A stretch of DNA of 64,000 nt from Sporomusa silvacetica DSM 10669 (GTDB lineage: Bacteria > Bacillota > Negativicutes > Sporomusales > Sporomusaceae). The stretch spans positions 124,001 through 188,000 of the forward strand of contig NZ_LSLK01000074.1 of NCBI RefSeq assembly GCF_002257705.1, given 5' to 3'. The position numbers and the translations under genes are program-made. The notes below the pieces were generated by a model. The model ran no database searches. It was not told where the DNA came from and worked only from the letters and a program-made list of their open reading frames with translations. Of the stretch, positions 28,003 to 37,134 are shown piece after piece. The first letter of the stretch is position 1; the number at the start of each line of letters is the position of its first letter.

Positions 28003-29328
28003 ATGTTTAAACGTGTACTCATTGCCAACCGCGGCGAAATCGCGGTACGTATCATCCGGGCCTGCCATGAGCTGGCAATTGAAGCAATTGCTGTGTATTC
28101 TGACGTAGATGCTGACGCGCTGCATGTTCAATTAGCAGATCGTGCTTATTTGATTGGCTCGGCTGATGCCACCGAAAGTTATCTGAACACAGAGGCTATA
28201 ATCACTGCGGCAAAAGTATCGCAGGCCGATGCTATCCATCCCGGCTATGGCTTTTTATCAGAAAGCGCCGACTTCGCCGAAAAAGTAACTAATGCCGGTT
28301 TTGTATTCGTTGGCCCCCGCGCCGAAACCATTCAGAAAGTAGGTAATAAGGATGCGGCCCGCGAAGCCATGAAACAAGCTGGCTTACCCATGGCGCTTGG
28401 CAGCGATCCCATACACGATGCAACCGAAGCCTGCCGTGTTGCCAAAGAAATTGGCTATCCGGTAATCCTGAAACCAGTATCCGGCGGTGGTGGCAAAAGC
28501 ATGTTTATTGCCAATAATGCATCTGAACTATTAAATGCCGTAAATAAAGTAGATCTAACAACTACCGTTTTTTATTTGGAAAAATATATTGCCGATGCCC
28601 GCCATATTGAAGTGCAAATTGTAGCTGATAATTATGGGCATGTCATCCATCTAGGAGAACGTGAATGTTCGTTGCAGCGACGCAATCAAAAGATTTTGGA
28701 AGAAGCACCGTCAAGTGCTCTTTCTCCGGAAATGCGCCAAAAAGTCGGTGCCTTAGCCATCCGCGCTGCCAAGAGTGTCCACTATACTAATGTGGGAACA
28801 GTAGAATTTCTCATGGACAAAAATACTGGCGATTTTTATTTTATGGAAATCAATCCGCGTATTCAGGTAGAACATGCCATCACCGAAATGATTACAGGTA
28901 TTGATCTAGTAAGAAAGCAGCTGCGTATTGCCTCTGGCGAACCACTCAATGTTAAGCAAGAAGATGTTACCTTCACCGGGCACGCGATCGAATGCCGCAT
29001 TAATGCCGAAGATCCAACCCAAAACTTTTTACCCTCACCAGGACAAATTACTTTCTATTATCAGCCAGGTGGTCCCAAGGTGCGCATCGATAGCGGCGTG
29101 TGTGCTGGTTCGATCGTACAGCCTTACTATGATTCCTTGATTGCCAAAGTAATTGTGCGCGGCCGAACCCGCGGTGAAGCGATCAAGGTTATGCAATGCG
29201 CTTTGAGCGAATTCCGCATTGATGGTATCAAGACTATCATTGATTTCCATCTGGATGTACTAAAAGATCCGTATTTCTGTAGCGGGGATATTGATACCCA
29301 ATTCATTTACAAACGTATGATTTCGTAA
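28003..29328 (+). CDS. accC: Biotin carboxylase subunit
   Basis: 441 aa, the length of AccC. The N-terminal MFKRVLIANRGEIAVRIIRA is diagnostic. The ATP-grasp domain has a glycine-rich loop GGGGKS near residue 163, EKYIADARHIEVQIVAD, RECSLQRRNQKILEEAPS, and FMEINPRIQVEHAITE with the catalytic Glu and Arg. It carboxylates biotin on a carrier protein with bicarbonate and ATP. No carrier or carboxyltransferase gene is adjacent, so it serves a partner encoded elsewhere. GGAGGT lies 8 bases before the ATG. It is isolated on the plus strand and ends before a strong terminator. Confidence 0.95.
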   Translation: MFKRVLIANRGEIAVRIIRACHELAIEAIAVYSDVDADALHVQLADRAYLIGSADATESYLNTEAIITAAKVSQADAIHPGYGFLSESADFAEKVTNAGFVFVGPRAETIQKVGNKDAAREAMKQAGLPMALGSDPIHDATEACRVAKEIGYPVILKPVSGGGGKSMFIANNASELLNAVNKVDLTTTVFYLEKYIADARHIEVQIVADNYGHVIHLGERECSLQRRNQKILEEAPSSALSPEMRQKVGALAIRAAKSVHYTNVGTVEFLMDKNTGDFYFMEINPRIQVEHAITEMITGIDLVRKQLRIASGEPLNVKQEDVTFTGHAIECRINAEDPTQNFLPSPGQITFYYQPGGPKVRIDSGVCAGSIVQPYYDSLIAKVIVRGRTRGEAIKVMQCALSEFRIDGIKTIIDFHLDVLKDPYFCSGDIDTQFIYKRMIS

Positions 29329-29346
29329 CAACGCTGTAAAGAAAAC

Positions 29347-29400
29347 ACGGCTTGCACCAAGCCTTTGGCGAAAAGCGCAAGCCGATGGCCCTTATCGTTC
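29347..29400 (+). repeat. Possible diverged copy of the dispersed structured repeat
   Basis: The segment has the same plan as the repeats at 37021 and 44450: a GGCTTG-type stem with CCAAGCC, a linker with GGCG and AAGCC, then ATCGTTC in place of GTCGTTC. Bases differ but pairing is kept. It lies directly after the accC stop codon. Confidence 0.4.
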
Positions 29401-29413
29401 TTCTATTCCCGCA

Positions 29414-29475
29414 ATAGGTCAAAAAAAAAACGCCAATATTCCACTCGTCGGAATATCGGCGTTTTTTTGACCTAT
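29414..29475. terminator. Bidirectional terminator after accC
   Basis: A long palindrome: CGCC and AATATTCC pair with GGAATATCGGCG, flanked by A-run and T-run, and outside these ATAGGTC pairs with GACCTAT. It will terminate accC and also the convergent gene ending at 29562. Confidence 0.85.
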
Positions 29476-29561
29476 CGTCCAAGTTTCCGGTCAACCCAGA
29501 CTGAGAGCAAGCGTTAATAATTACTTTTTAAATACGATCAAATTCAACTACAGGGCTTGGT

Positions 29562-30149
29562 CTAGTATATTTCTATATTCTCTAACCTAGTTCCCAAAGA
29601 CTTTTTCGTTAACAATGCATGTATTAACGTGTAGTATTCAGGTAAACTATTTTTTGACCATTTTAAATCAATTTGAAGTAACTCGGATGTAATTGCTGTA
29701 AGGTCAAACCCAAAAGAATCTAAAGAATAACGCATTTTTTCAGGCTGCTTGCAAGGCAAATTATCACGCCTTTTACAACGTTCACATAGATAACAACCAC
29801 CAGACGCTAAACTAATACTATCAGGAATTTCACTTTCTAAGGAGAGCATTTTATCTGAAAGTTTGTTTTTTACTTCACGCAAAGAGCGTGTGGTAATTTC
29901 TTTGATTTTTTCAGCTGTATTGGCTAACTTGATGGTTTCCGTATCATAGATCACCTTAACACCTATAATGTAGATATAATTAAAGGCTTGTAGAAACTGA
30001 GTAGCATCTATTCGGAGCGGCGGACAAGACCAGAGGGTATTATAATTAGGACATTCTTTGCAAAAAGCCATAAATTTTTCTTGGTTTTGATATTTTTTGA
30101 TAAATTCAGGTATCTGTAGTGAATTAATTTTTGTGACAGTATGAACCAT
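29562..30149 (-). CDS. DUF2284 metal-binding protein
   Basis: 195 aa. The N-terminal half has FMAFCKECPNYNTLWSCPPL (about residues 26-45), the CxxC...C pattern of DUF2284 proteins. The middle has SGGCYLCERCKRRDNLPCKQ with four more cysteines, typical for an iron-sulfur or metal site. Related proteins are often next to radical SAM enzymes, as here (30246-31469), but the biological role is unknown. Its ATG is 97 bp from the radical SAM stop. It is on the minus strand and shares the terminator at 29414-29475 with accC. Confidence 0.8.
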   Translation of the reverse strand: MVHTVTKINSLQIPEFIKKYQNQEKFMAFCKECPNYNTLWSCPPLRIDATQFLQAFNYIYIIGVKVIYDTETIKLANTAEKIKEITTRSLREVKNKLSDKMLSLESEIPDSISLASGGCYLCERCKRRDNLPCKQPEKMRYSLDSFGFDLTAITSELLQIDLKWSKNSLPEYYTLIHALLTKKSLGTRLENIEIY

Positions 30150-30245
30150 GTCAATTACCTCATTTCATAGTGTATCATTCCTGCTTTGAGCAAGCAAGGG
30201 TGATACTGCCTTGGAAAAACCACTGTCAGCCCTCTAGTATTTGAG

Positions 30246-31469
30246 TTATACCTTTTCGGTAAAACTACCCAGTTTAATCGCTGGGAGCTTGGCAGTAATG
30301 GCTTTGAGAAACTTCTTTACGCCGCCAGACTGGCCGCCTGGGGGCATAGCCGCCAAAAAAGCGTCAGGATCAAAGTTAAGATTCCTAAGTTGAATCATAT
30401 CTACCCCTGTTTCGCTTAAGAATTCAAGCCAGGCAGCCTGTTCCTCGGTCCGGTCATTGAGCCCGGGAAATAGCAACATATTTAATGAAACATACACCCC
30501 ATGCTGTTTGGCATAAGCAATGGAACGTTTAACATCGCCCAGACTGTACTTGGCTTGGTAATAGGCTTGGTAGGTGGCTGGCACAGCACTGATAATACTT
30601 ACCCTCATACTATTTAAACCAGCATCCACAATGGTTTTGATGCCCTGTGTAAACCCGGCGTTAGTGTTAATATTGATTTGTCCGCGGGCTGTTGTATCAC
30701 GTATTTTTTTTATGCTGGCAGCAATGGTCTCGGCAGCCAGCGAGGGTTCACCCTCACAGCCTTGCCCAAAGCTGATAATTGGCTCCGGTGCCTGAGTTAG
30801 GTGATATACTCCAATAGCAGCAACTTCTGCTGCCGTAGGTGCAAAGTTTATTCGGCTTTGCGGAGCCGGGCAACACTCAGCTGGCTGGAGCGAGATGCAG
30901 CCCAGACAATTGGCGTTGCAAGCCGGGCTAACCGGAATACCTGCTTCCCAGCGCCGGTAAAACAGATTCTGCGCCGTACAGCAATGCCAGGTAAGTGAGC
31001 AGTTCGCCAAATGCTCGACAAGTCGATTGTCAGGCAAATCACGTTTTACCCGCGCAACCCGTTTCTTTAAATCCGGCGTATTGTAACAGTAGGGATGCCA
31101 TTTGGCGTTATCTGTAGTTTTGATTGCTGCCACATAAATTTCATCGTTGTATAAAGCTGCTGCGGTATAACCATAAAGCGGCAACAACGGCGCATTTCTC
31201 TGGCGTTCATAGGCTGGCAGCAACGTGCGAGTATAGCCTACTGGCAACATGACGGCCACAGCTAAGCGTCCTTTCAACATTTGAGGCGTATCGCCTTTCA
31301 TCTGTAATGCGTTACGTCCTGGCAGAAACATTAGTTCCGCGCCTTCCGGCAGGGGAATCATATCTTGTGGTCGTAAGGTGAGATAGTCTTGTCCCTGACG
31401 GCCGACAGCATGGCAGCCGGGAGCATCAAATATCTCGCCATTTTTATCCGCATAAAGCGTTGTAATCAT
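30246..31469 (-). CDS. Radical SAM protein
   Basis: 407 aa. The [4Fe-4S] cluster motif is CNANCLGC, a C-x3-C-x2-C spacing, near residue 183; the SAM-binding part includes FGQGCEGEPSL and ININTNAGF. The N-terminal 170 residues are a beta-rich extension. Such proteins are conserved near pth in Negativicutes, and this gene starts 5 bp after pth ends, so the two are co-transcribed. Its product is unknown; the C-terminal region shows no SPASM-type cysteine cluster. Confidence 0.82.
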   Translation of the reverse strand: MITTLYADKNGEIFDAPGCHAVGRQGQDYLTLRPQDMIPLPEGAELMFLPGRNALQMKGDTPQMLKGRLAVAVMLPVGYTRTLLPAYERQRNAPLLPLYGYTAAALYNDEIYVAAIKTTDNAKWHPYCYNTPDLKKRVARVKRDLPDNRLVEHLANCSLTWHCCTAQNLFYRRWEAGIPVSPACNANCLGCISLQPAECCPAPQSRINFAPTAAEVAAIGVYHLTQAPEPIISFGQGCEGEPSLAAETIAASIKKIRDTTARGQININTNAGFTQGIKTIVDAGLNSMRVSIISAVPATYQAYYQAKYSLGDVKRSIAYAKQHGVYVSLNMLLFPGLNDRTEEQAAWLEFLSETGVDMIQLRNLNFDPDAFLAAMPPGGQSGGVKKFLKAITAKLPAIKLGSFTEKV

Positions 31470-31474
31470 ACTTT

Positions 31475-32035
31475 TTACCCTTTGTTAAATTTATTCATAG
31501 CCTTATTGAAGCCTTCTTTTATAATGCATTCCACCGCATCAGCCGCCTGGATGATGGCCTGGCTCATAGCAGGAGCTTCCTCCGGCGAAAACCGGCCAAG
31601 CACATAGTTGGCTGTTTCCCAGCCCTCAGGTGGCCGTCCAATGCCTATGCGAATCCGGGCAAAATCATCTTTACCTGATTCGAAAAGCAAGGATTCAATA
31701 CCGCGATGACCACCTGAGCCGCCTTTGAGTCTAAGCCGCAGCCGCCCTGTCGGCAGATCGAGATCATCATAGATAACAATAATATCCTCATAGGGAACCT
31801 TATAAAAAGCCGCCAGCGGCACAATCGCCCGGCCGCTTAGATTCATAAAGGTTTGAGGCTTTACCAATAATACAGTTTCCTCACCCCGGTATTCAGCCAC
31901 CGCAGCATTATAGCGCTCACGCCAAGCTGTAACTGCCCACCGCTCGGCCAGCTTATCTACCGCCATAAAACCAATATTGTGGCGGGTGGCACTGTATTCC
32001 TGTCCGGGATTCCCCAGGCCAACTACAATTTTCAT
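31475..32035 (-). CDS. pth: Peptidyl-tRNA hydrolase
   Basis: 186 aa, family length. The start MKIVVGLGNPGQEYSATRHN contains the conserved Asn and His, with KPQTFMNLSGRA and DDLDLPTGRLRLRLKGGSGGHRG completing the active site. It releases peptidyl-tRNAs that drop off ribosomes. It belongs to the prs-pth neighbourhood found in Bacillus, although here a GNAT gene and a deacetylase gene intervene. The start codon abuts the stop of the deacetylase. Confidence 0.96.
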   Translation of the reverse strand: MKIVVGLGNPGQEYSATRHNIGFMAVDKLAERWAVTAWRERYNAAVAEYRGEETVLLVKPQTFMNLSGRAIVPLAAFYKVPYEDIIVIYDDLDLPTGRLRLRLKGGSGGHRGIESLLFESGKDDFARIRIGIGRPPEGWETANYVLGRFSPEEAPAMSQAIIQAADAVECIIKEGFNKAMNKFNKG

Positions 32036-32854
32036 TTATTCCTCCGACACTTTGAGAATTTCATCAACAGTAACAAATTTGTAGCCTTGCGCTACCAATT
32101 TGTCAATGATTATGCGAGTAGCTGCTACCGTCTGCTCTCTCGGCAAAGCGGCAGCAATACCATCGCCATCATGGAGCAGAATGACTGAGCCATTTTGCAC
32201 CTTACCCAGTATTCGCTCAGCAATAACCTCGGCTCCAGGGTTCACCCAGTCGCGGCTAGCAACTGACCATTCGACCACCTTTAGCTGATACTCGGCCATA
32301 GCATCCATAACAACGGCATCACGGAAACCATGCGGCGGTCGCACCACATGGGGTGCATAGCCTACAGCATCAGCAATCACTTTATTGGTCTGTGCTATCT
32401 CTGTTATGATAGCTTGGCGGTCCAGTTTTAGCAAATCCACGTGATTATAGGTGTGATTACCCAATTGATGGCCTTCGGCGGCAATCCTCCGAATTATGTC
32501 AGGGTATTTGGCGGCATTTTGACCAATGACAAAGAACGTAGCAGGTACTTGCCGCTCTTTTAGAACATCCAGAATTTGGCCGGTATAAGGCGGATAGGGG
32601 CCATCATCAAAGGTAAGCGCCACCAACTTCAGAGTTGTCCTGCTTTCAGAAAATACCGGACCGTAAAAATGATTAGCCGGCAATACGGCATTTAGGGTTA
32701 AAATAAAACCAGTAATAATACCCAGAATAGCTACACTAAGCCCAAGCCGTACTGGTCGTCTGAGTATCCGCAGATAGTCCAAAAGCAAGCTAATAATCAC
32801 TACTATCGTAAGCAATCCCAGCATGCTAATAAGACGGATATTGGTTTCAAACAT
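32036..32854 (-). CDS. Polysaccharide deacetylase, membrane-anchored
   Basis: 272 aa. Two N-terminal hydrophobic helices (about residues 8-27 and 35-57) anchor a NodB-homology domain. Motif 1 is TFDDGP (catalytic Asp and metal Asp), motif 2 is HQLGNHTYNH (metal histidines), motif 3 is RPPHG and motif 5 is ILLHDGDG. It removes acetyl groups from peptidoglycan or another polymer outside the membrane. Resemblance to the PdaA/PdaB type suggests a possible role in spore cortex, but the sequence alone does not decide. It abuts pth. Confidence 0.88.
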   Translation of the reverse strand: MFETNIRLISMLGLLTIVVIISLLLDYLRILRRPVRLGLSVAILGIITGFILTLNAVLPANHFYGPVFSESRTTLKLVALTFDDGPYPPYTGQILDVLKERQVPATFFVIGQNAAKYPDIIRRIAAEGHQLGNHTYNHVDLLKLDRQAIITEIAQTNKVIADAVGYAPHVVRPPHGFRDAVVMDAMAEYQLKVVEWSVASRDWVNPGAEVIAERILGKVQNGSVILLHDGDGIAAALPREQTVAATRIIIDKLVAQGYKFVTVDEILKVSEE

Positions 32855-32871
32855 GGTACAGCAACCCCGTT

Positions 32872-33522
32872 TCAGGAAATTTCCTTAAACATGATAAGCC
32901 AGGGTCCCTGAGAATCATTGGTAGTCCCCCCCGGATAGTAACCTGATTTTTCATAAACCCGGATAGCCGACTGATTATCTGGCCGTACTTCCAGCCGCAC
33001 TCTTTGCACCTTATTATCCTTAAAATACTTATCAGCTTCAGCCATCAAGGCACTAGCAATGCCCCTACCCCGGGCAGCTGGTGCAACGGCAATGGATAAA
33101 ATACGGGCATTGGCTGTCTTACCAGGAGTGGTGGCAGAACGGAGAAAGGCCAGCTTGTTAAGTACAATTATTTTAACAGGACTGAGGCCAAAGCCATACT
33201 GACCTGTAAGCCAGCGCCAAGCCCATTTGATTAGGTGCCCGCCTGTAAGGGCCTGCCACCAAAGTTGGCTTAAGCCCACTGGGGCAAAACAATAACCAAG
33301 CACTTGTCCTGCTTGCCCTTTAGCAAGTAATGCCGCTGCCGGCTCTGCCTGATAAACCAGCGTAAACACATCCTGCATAGCCTGCGGGTTAGGCAGGCGG
33401 CCACCACAATGATGCAATACACTATCCATAAAGCTTTCGGTAAACAGACGGGCAATATCCGACACATCTGTCAGTCGGGCCCGCATAATTAAATACTTAT
33501 TCATATAATAGTTTATTTGCAA
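32872..33522 (-). CDS. GNAT-family N-acetyltransferase
   Basis: Up to 216 aa; the true start is probably an internal ATG (33504 or 33486), because the first codon lies in the hairpin at 33519-33551. The acetyl-CoA site is ILSIAVAPAARGRGIASALM (about residues 140-159), followed by VQRVRLEVRPDNQSAIRVYE. The target is unknown. It resembles RimI-like acyltransferases in the last 80 residues. It lies between prs and the deacetylase. Confidence 0.78.
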   Translation of the reverse strand: MQINYYMNKYLIMRARLTDVSDIARLFTESFMDSVLHHCGGRLPNPQAMQDVFTLVYQAEPAAALLAKGQAGQVLGYCFAPVGLSQLWWQALTGGHLIKWAWRWLTGQYGFGLSPVKIIVLNKLAFLRSATTPGKTANARILSIAVAPAARGRGIASALMAEADKYFKDNKVQRVRLEVRPDNQSAIRVYEKSGYYPGGTTNDSQGPWLIMFKEIS

Positions 33523-33551
33523 ATAGGGCGCGATATTCGCGCCCTATTTGC
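33519..33551 (-). terminator. Hairpin between prs and the GNAT gene
   Basis: GCAAATAGGGCGCGA and TCGCGCCCTATTTGC pair over 15 bp. It lies about 60 bp after the prs stop. The T-tail is weak, so it may only attenuate read-through into the GNAT gene. Confidence 0.55.
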
Positions 33552-33612
33552 GTACCTCCCATTACAGCCGGTCATTGCTACCCTATGCTCACAAGGACCG
33601 GGGTGGAGTAAA

Positions 33613-34560
33613 TTAATTGTCAAACAGTTTGCTAACCGACAGTTCGCCGAAAATCCGAATAATCGCTTCGCCAAGAAGCGGAGCTACTGACAGCACCTTA
33701 ATCTTGGGAGATTTCTTTCCTTCTACCATCGGAATTGTATTTGTAACAATAAGTTCCGTAATATTGGACTTCTCAATACGTTCTACCGCAGGGTTGCTTA
33801 ATACAGCATGGGTACAGCAGGCATATACGGCTTTAGCACCCATTCTGGTCAAGGCATTTGCCCCCTCTGTGAGCGAGCCGGCTGTATCGACAATATCATC
33901 AACGATGACAGCAGTTTTTCCCTCAACATTGCCGATCAGATTCATAACTTCGGCTACACCGGGGGCTGGACGACGTTTTTCAATAATGGCAATAGGCGCA
34001 TGCATCCGGTCGGCAAACAGCCGCGCTCTCGATACGCCGCCAAGATCAGGCGATACCACAACAAGATCTTCCAACTGTAACGACATAATATATTCAGCCA
34101 GGGTAGGAACACCTGGCAAATTATCCACAGGAATATCAAAGAAACCCTGAATCTGTCCGGCGTGCAAATCCATAGTAACAACCCGGGTAGCACCGGCTAC
34201 TGTCAGGAGGTTGGCCATTAGCTTAGCCGAAATGGGTTCACGGCCGCGCGTTTTTCTGTCCTGGCGGGCGTAAGCATAGTAAGGAATGACTGCCGTGATA
34301 TTTTTTGCCGAAGCTCGTTTTACTGCATCAATCATAATTAGCATTTCCATCATATTATCATTGACCGGATAGCTTGTCGGCTGAACAATAAACACATCTG
34401 TGCCGCGCACGCTTTCGTCGATCATCACCTGAATTTCACCATTGTTAAACTTACCAACAAACGCATCGCCTACTGTCAATCCAAGATAGGCGGCAATCTC
34501 TTTGGCCAGTACCGGATTGGCGTTGCCACTAAATATTCGTAATCTCTTTGTATCTTCCAT
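33613..34560 (-). CDS. prs: Ribose-phosphate pyrophosphokinase
   Basis: 315 aa, family length. Conserved parts are LRIFSGNANPVLAKEIA at the start, QDRKTRGREPISAKLMANLL (ATP loop) and VVSPDLGGVSRARLFADRM, with the PRPP site VIVDDIVDTAGSLTEGA. It makes PRPP from ribose 5-phosphate and ATP for nucleotide, histidine and tryptophan synthesis. It starts 5 bp after glmU ends, as in B. subtilis glmU-prs. Confidence 0.97.
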   Translation of the reverse strand: MEDTKRLRIFSGNANPVLAKEIAAYLGLTVGDAFVGKFNNGEIQVMIDESVRGTDVFIVQPTSYPVNDNMMEMLIMIDAVKRASAKNITAVIPYYAYARQDRKTRGREPISAKLMANLLTVAGATRVVTMDLHAGQIQGFFDIPVDNLPGVPTLAEYIMSLQLEDLVVVSPDLGGVSRARLFADRMHAPIAIIEKRRPAPGVAEVMNLIGNVEGKTAVIVDDIVDTAGSLTEGANALTRMGAKAVYACCTHAVLSNPAVERIEKSNITELIVTNTIPMVEGKKSPKIKVLSVAPLLGEAIIRIFGELSVSKLFDN

Positions 34561-34565
34561 TTATC

Positions 34566-35933
34566 TTACCTCCGCTGTTTTTCCACCCAGCCCTCAATAT
34601 TACTTTGACGGGCGCGTGCTACTCCCAGAGAACCAGGGGGAACGTTTTTGGTAATGGTCGAACCGGCAGCTACATAAGAGCCGCTGCCAACCGTCACTGG
34701 CGCTACCAAATTAGTATTGCAGCCAATAAATGCATCATCTTCAATTGTTGTACGATGTTTATGTTTACCGTCATAGTTCACGGTAATAGTGCCTGACCCG
34801 ATATTGACGCCAGCACCCATATCGGTATCACCGATATAGCTAAGATGTGGCAGCTTACTTTTCTCGCCAACAACACTATTTTTTACTTCAACAAAATTGC
34901 CCACCTTTACCCCGTCTTTAAGCCAAGTGTCAGGCCGCAGGTGTACATAGGGACCAAGAATCACATGATTACCCACAGTACAGTCATGGGTATAGCTAAA
35001 ATGAATAGTAGTCTCATCCCCTACCGTGGTATTGGTTATGCGGGTATTGGGACCAATTAAGCAATTAGCACCAATTATACTCTGGCCCTCAATCCAGGTA
35101 AACGGATAAATAATGGTATCAGCGCCGATCTCAACCTGAGTATCAATAAAAGTGCTGCCCGGATCCATAATAGTAACACCATTTTCCATCAGGTTATCAA
35201 GTTTGCGCCGCCTGATAATGCTTTCGGCCTCTGCCAGCTGCAAGCGGGAATTTATTCCCAGTGTTTCGCGGTAGTCGGCAGCTTGTACAGCCCCTACTTT
35301 TTGGCCTTGTTTGTTTAAAATCGCAATGACATCTGTCAGGTAATACTCCGCTTGCGCATTATTGCAGGTTAAACCGTTGAGTGACGCAAGCAATTCCCTG
35401 GCCGCAAAACAATAAATGCCGGTATTAATCTCACATACCGAAAGCTCTGCCAGACTGGCATCCTTTTGTTCAACAATTTTTTCAACTTGTCCAGCCGAAT
35501 TACGAATAACCCGTCCATACCCAGACGGGTCAGACATGACTGCCGTAAGTACAGTAGCAGCGGCTTGTGCTTGACCGTGCTCAGCGTACAGCTTGGCCAA
35601 CAGTTCTCCGGTCAAAAGCGGCGTATCGCCACATAATACCATAACTGTGCCATCAAAATTTGTTATTTCTTCCTGGGCCTGCATGACTGCATGTCCTGTC
35701 CCTAGCTGCTCAGTCTGAACAACAAATTCAGCCTGACCAGCTAACGCATCAGCTACACTTTGCGCACCAAAGCCTATGACAACAACCTTCTTGTCCGCTC
35801 CAGCAAACACGGCTGCATCTAGTACCTGCTGAACCATAGGTTTACCGCCTACCTGGTGGAGAACCTTAGGTAAGGCTGATTTCATCCGAGTGCCTTTTCC
35901 GGCTGCCAGGATGATAGCCATCAAATTTGACAT
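34566..35933 (-). CDS. glmU: Bifunctional GlmU: UTP-GlcNAc-1-P uridylyltransferase / GlcN-1-P acetyltransferase
   Basis: 455 aa. The N-terminal pyrophosphorylase has MAIILAAGKGTRMKSALPKV and LCGDTPLL; the C-terminal half is a left-handed beta helix of hexapeptide repeats, ending in GVARARQSNIEGW. It makes UDP-GlcNAc for peptidoglycan and outer-membrane polymers. The gene precedes prs. The purR-glmU interval of about 140 bp has no spoVG or yabJ, which sit here in B. subtilis. Confidence 0.97.
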   Translation of the reverse strand: MSNLMAIILAAGKGTRMKSALPKVLHQVGGKPMVQQVLDAAVFAGADKKVVVIGFGAQSVADALAGQAEFVVQTEQLGTGHAVMQAQEEITNFDGTVMVLCGDTPLLTGELLAKLYAEHGQAQAAATVLTAVMSDPSGYGRVIRNSAGQVEKIVEQKDASLAELSVCEINTGIYCFAARELLASLNGLTCNNAQAEYYLTDVIAILNKQGQKVGAVQAADYRETLGINSRLQLAEAESIIRRRKLDNLMENGVTIMDPGSTFIDTQVEIGADTIIYPFTWIEGQSIIGANCLIGPNTRITNTTVGDETTIHFSYTHDCTVGNHVILGPYVHLRPDTWLKDGVKVGNFVEVKNSVVGEKSKLPHLSYIGDTDMGAGVNIGSGTITVNYDGKHKHRTTIEDDAFIGCNTNLVAPVTVGSGSYVAAGSTITKNVPPGSLGVARARQSNIEGWVEKQRR

Positions 35934-36075
35934 CGATATACCTCCATTACTGACTGCTAGCAGCAGTTCAGGCTCGGTCTATTGAGGAACTATTCTCCTT
36001 TCGACACAAAAACGCAAAATCCTCCAGGTAATAAAATTAAAGCACATATACCGCAGTAACTACTCATATTCTTCG

Positions 36076-36894
36076 CTAGTTTGATGTTAATACCGGTCTG
36101 ATGTCTGTTACCTTAGTATGTTCATCAACATCATGTAAAATAAGCAACGACAAATAGTCTTCCACTAATTTATGCTTAGGTTCAGCGGTCGCTACCAGCA
36201 CCCCTATACCGACAACCTTAGCCCCAACCTCATTTGTTAAATCAACCATGCCTCGTGCCGTAGCACCTGCTTTCATAAAATCATCAATAATCAACACTTT
36301 GGCTCCATTCGGCACCGCCCGCTTGGGCAACGACATGGTTTGAATACGTTTAGAAGAACCGGAAACATAATTTATACTAACAGCTGACCCCTCGGTCACC
36401 TTGCTGCCGTGTCTTACAGTAATAAGTGGCAGATCAAAAGCCCTCGCGGTCATAAAAGCCAGGGGAATACCTTTGGTCTCTACTGTTAAAATGTAATTAG
36501 GCTCCAAATGTGCCAGCCGCTGCATAAATATTTCTCCCACTTTTACCATCAAATGGGGAGTAAATAACAAATCTGACATATATAAAAAACCACCAGGGAT
36601 AATACGGTCAGGTTCAGCCAGTCTAAAAGCCAGTTCATGCAAGATTGTATCCGTATCTGTGTCCGATACTTTGGGAATAAACCGGACACCTCCCGCTGCT
36701 CCGGCTACTGTCTCAATTATCCCTAGCCCGAAATAACCCATGGTTTCTTTTATGGTTGTAATATCTTCACATATGGTTGACTTAGCAGCCCCAAACAGTT
36801 CACTAAACTGACTAAGCGAAAATAGATGCCGCGGCCGATCTGTCATAATCTTAGTCAATGCAGCTACTCGCTCCATTTTCCGTACTTTATCCAT
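36076..36894 (-). CDS. purR: Purine operon repressor PurR (PRT-type)
   Basis: 272 aa from ATG 36894 (GGAGG eight bases upstream). The N-terminal winged helix (RVAALTKIMTDRPRHLFSLS) is followed by a phosphoribosyltransferase domain with the PRPP loop VLIIDDFMKAGATARGM. In Gram-positive bacteria PRPP binding relieves repression of purine genes. It is in its usual place upstream of glmU-prs. An approximately 83-bp structured repeat lies about 130 bp upstream. Confidence 0.92.
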   Translation of the reverse strand: MDKVRKMERVAALTKIMTDRPRHLFSLSQFSELFGAAKSTICEDITTIKETMGYFGLGIIETVAGAAGGVRFIPKVSDTDTDTILHELAFRLAEPDRIIPGGFLYMSDLLFTPHLMVKVGEIFMQRLAHLEPNYILTVETKGIPLAFMTARAFDLPLITVRHGSKVTEGSAVSINYVSGSSKRIQTMSLPKRAVPNGAKVLIIDDFMKAGATARGMVDLTNEVGAKVVGIGVLVATAEPKHKLVEDYLSLLILHDVDEHTKVTDIRPVLTSN

Positions 36895-37020
36895 ACTTAC
36901 TTCCTCCACAATCAGGGAAATACCGAATATTATCTCCTAAATATATTTTTTTATTCACATTCTCTATAGAAATCGCAATTCCTGCCACTCATAAGAATTT
37001 TGTATTATACAATAAGATAA

Positions 37021-37103
37021 GACTTGGCTTGTGCCAAGTCCTTTAGGACGCCGGCGGAAGCCTTAGTCGTTCAATCCAGGGAAAGTTAACCTTTCCATCT
37101 GGA
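37021..37103. repeat. Dispersed structured repeat, copy A
   Basis: A stem GACTTGGC/GCCAAGTC, a linker with GGACGCCGGC and AAGCCTTAGTCG, and a second stem CCAGGGAAAGT/ACTTTCC..CTGG (plus-strand reading). Nearly identical to the copy at 44450-44532 and related to those at 50789 and 51569. This copy lies between the nucleotidyltransferase terminator and purR. Confidence 0.85.
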
Positions 37104-37134
37104 AAATAAAAAACGCGGGAGATACTCCGCGTTT
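37104..37134 (-). terminator. Terminator of the nucleotidyltransferase gene
   Basis: On the minus strand the stem AAACGCGG/CCGCGTTT with a short loop is followed by six T. It overlaps the stop codon of the gene ending at 37133. Confidence 0.88.

Noticed and set aside
35934..36075. A hidden spoVG or yabJ gene between purR and glmU
   Set aside because: Only about 140 bp are available and no frame with a start signal exists.
37021..37103. Known riboswitch upstream of purR
   Set aside because: The conserved bases do not match purine, PRPP, c-di-GMP, guanidine or other riboswitch cores I know, and the same sequence occurs at unrelated loci.
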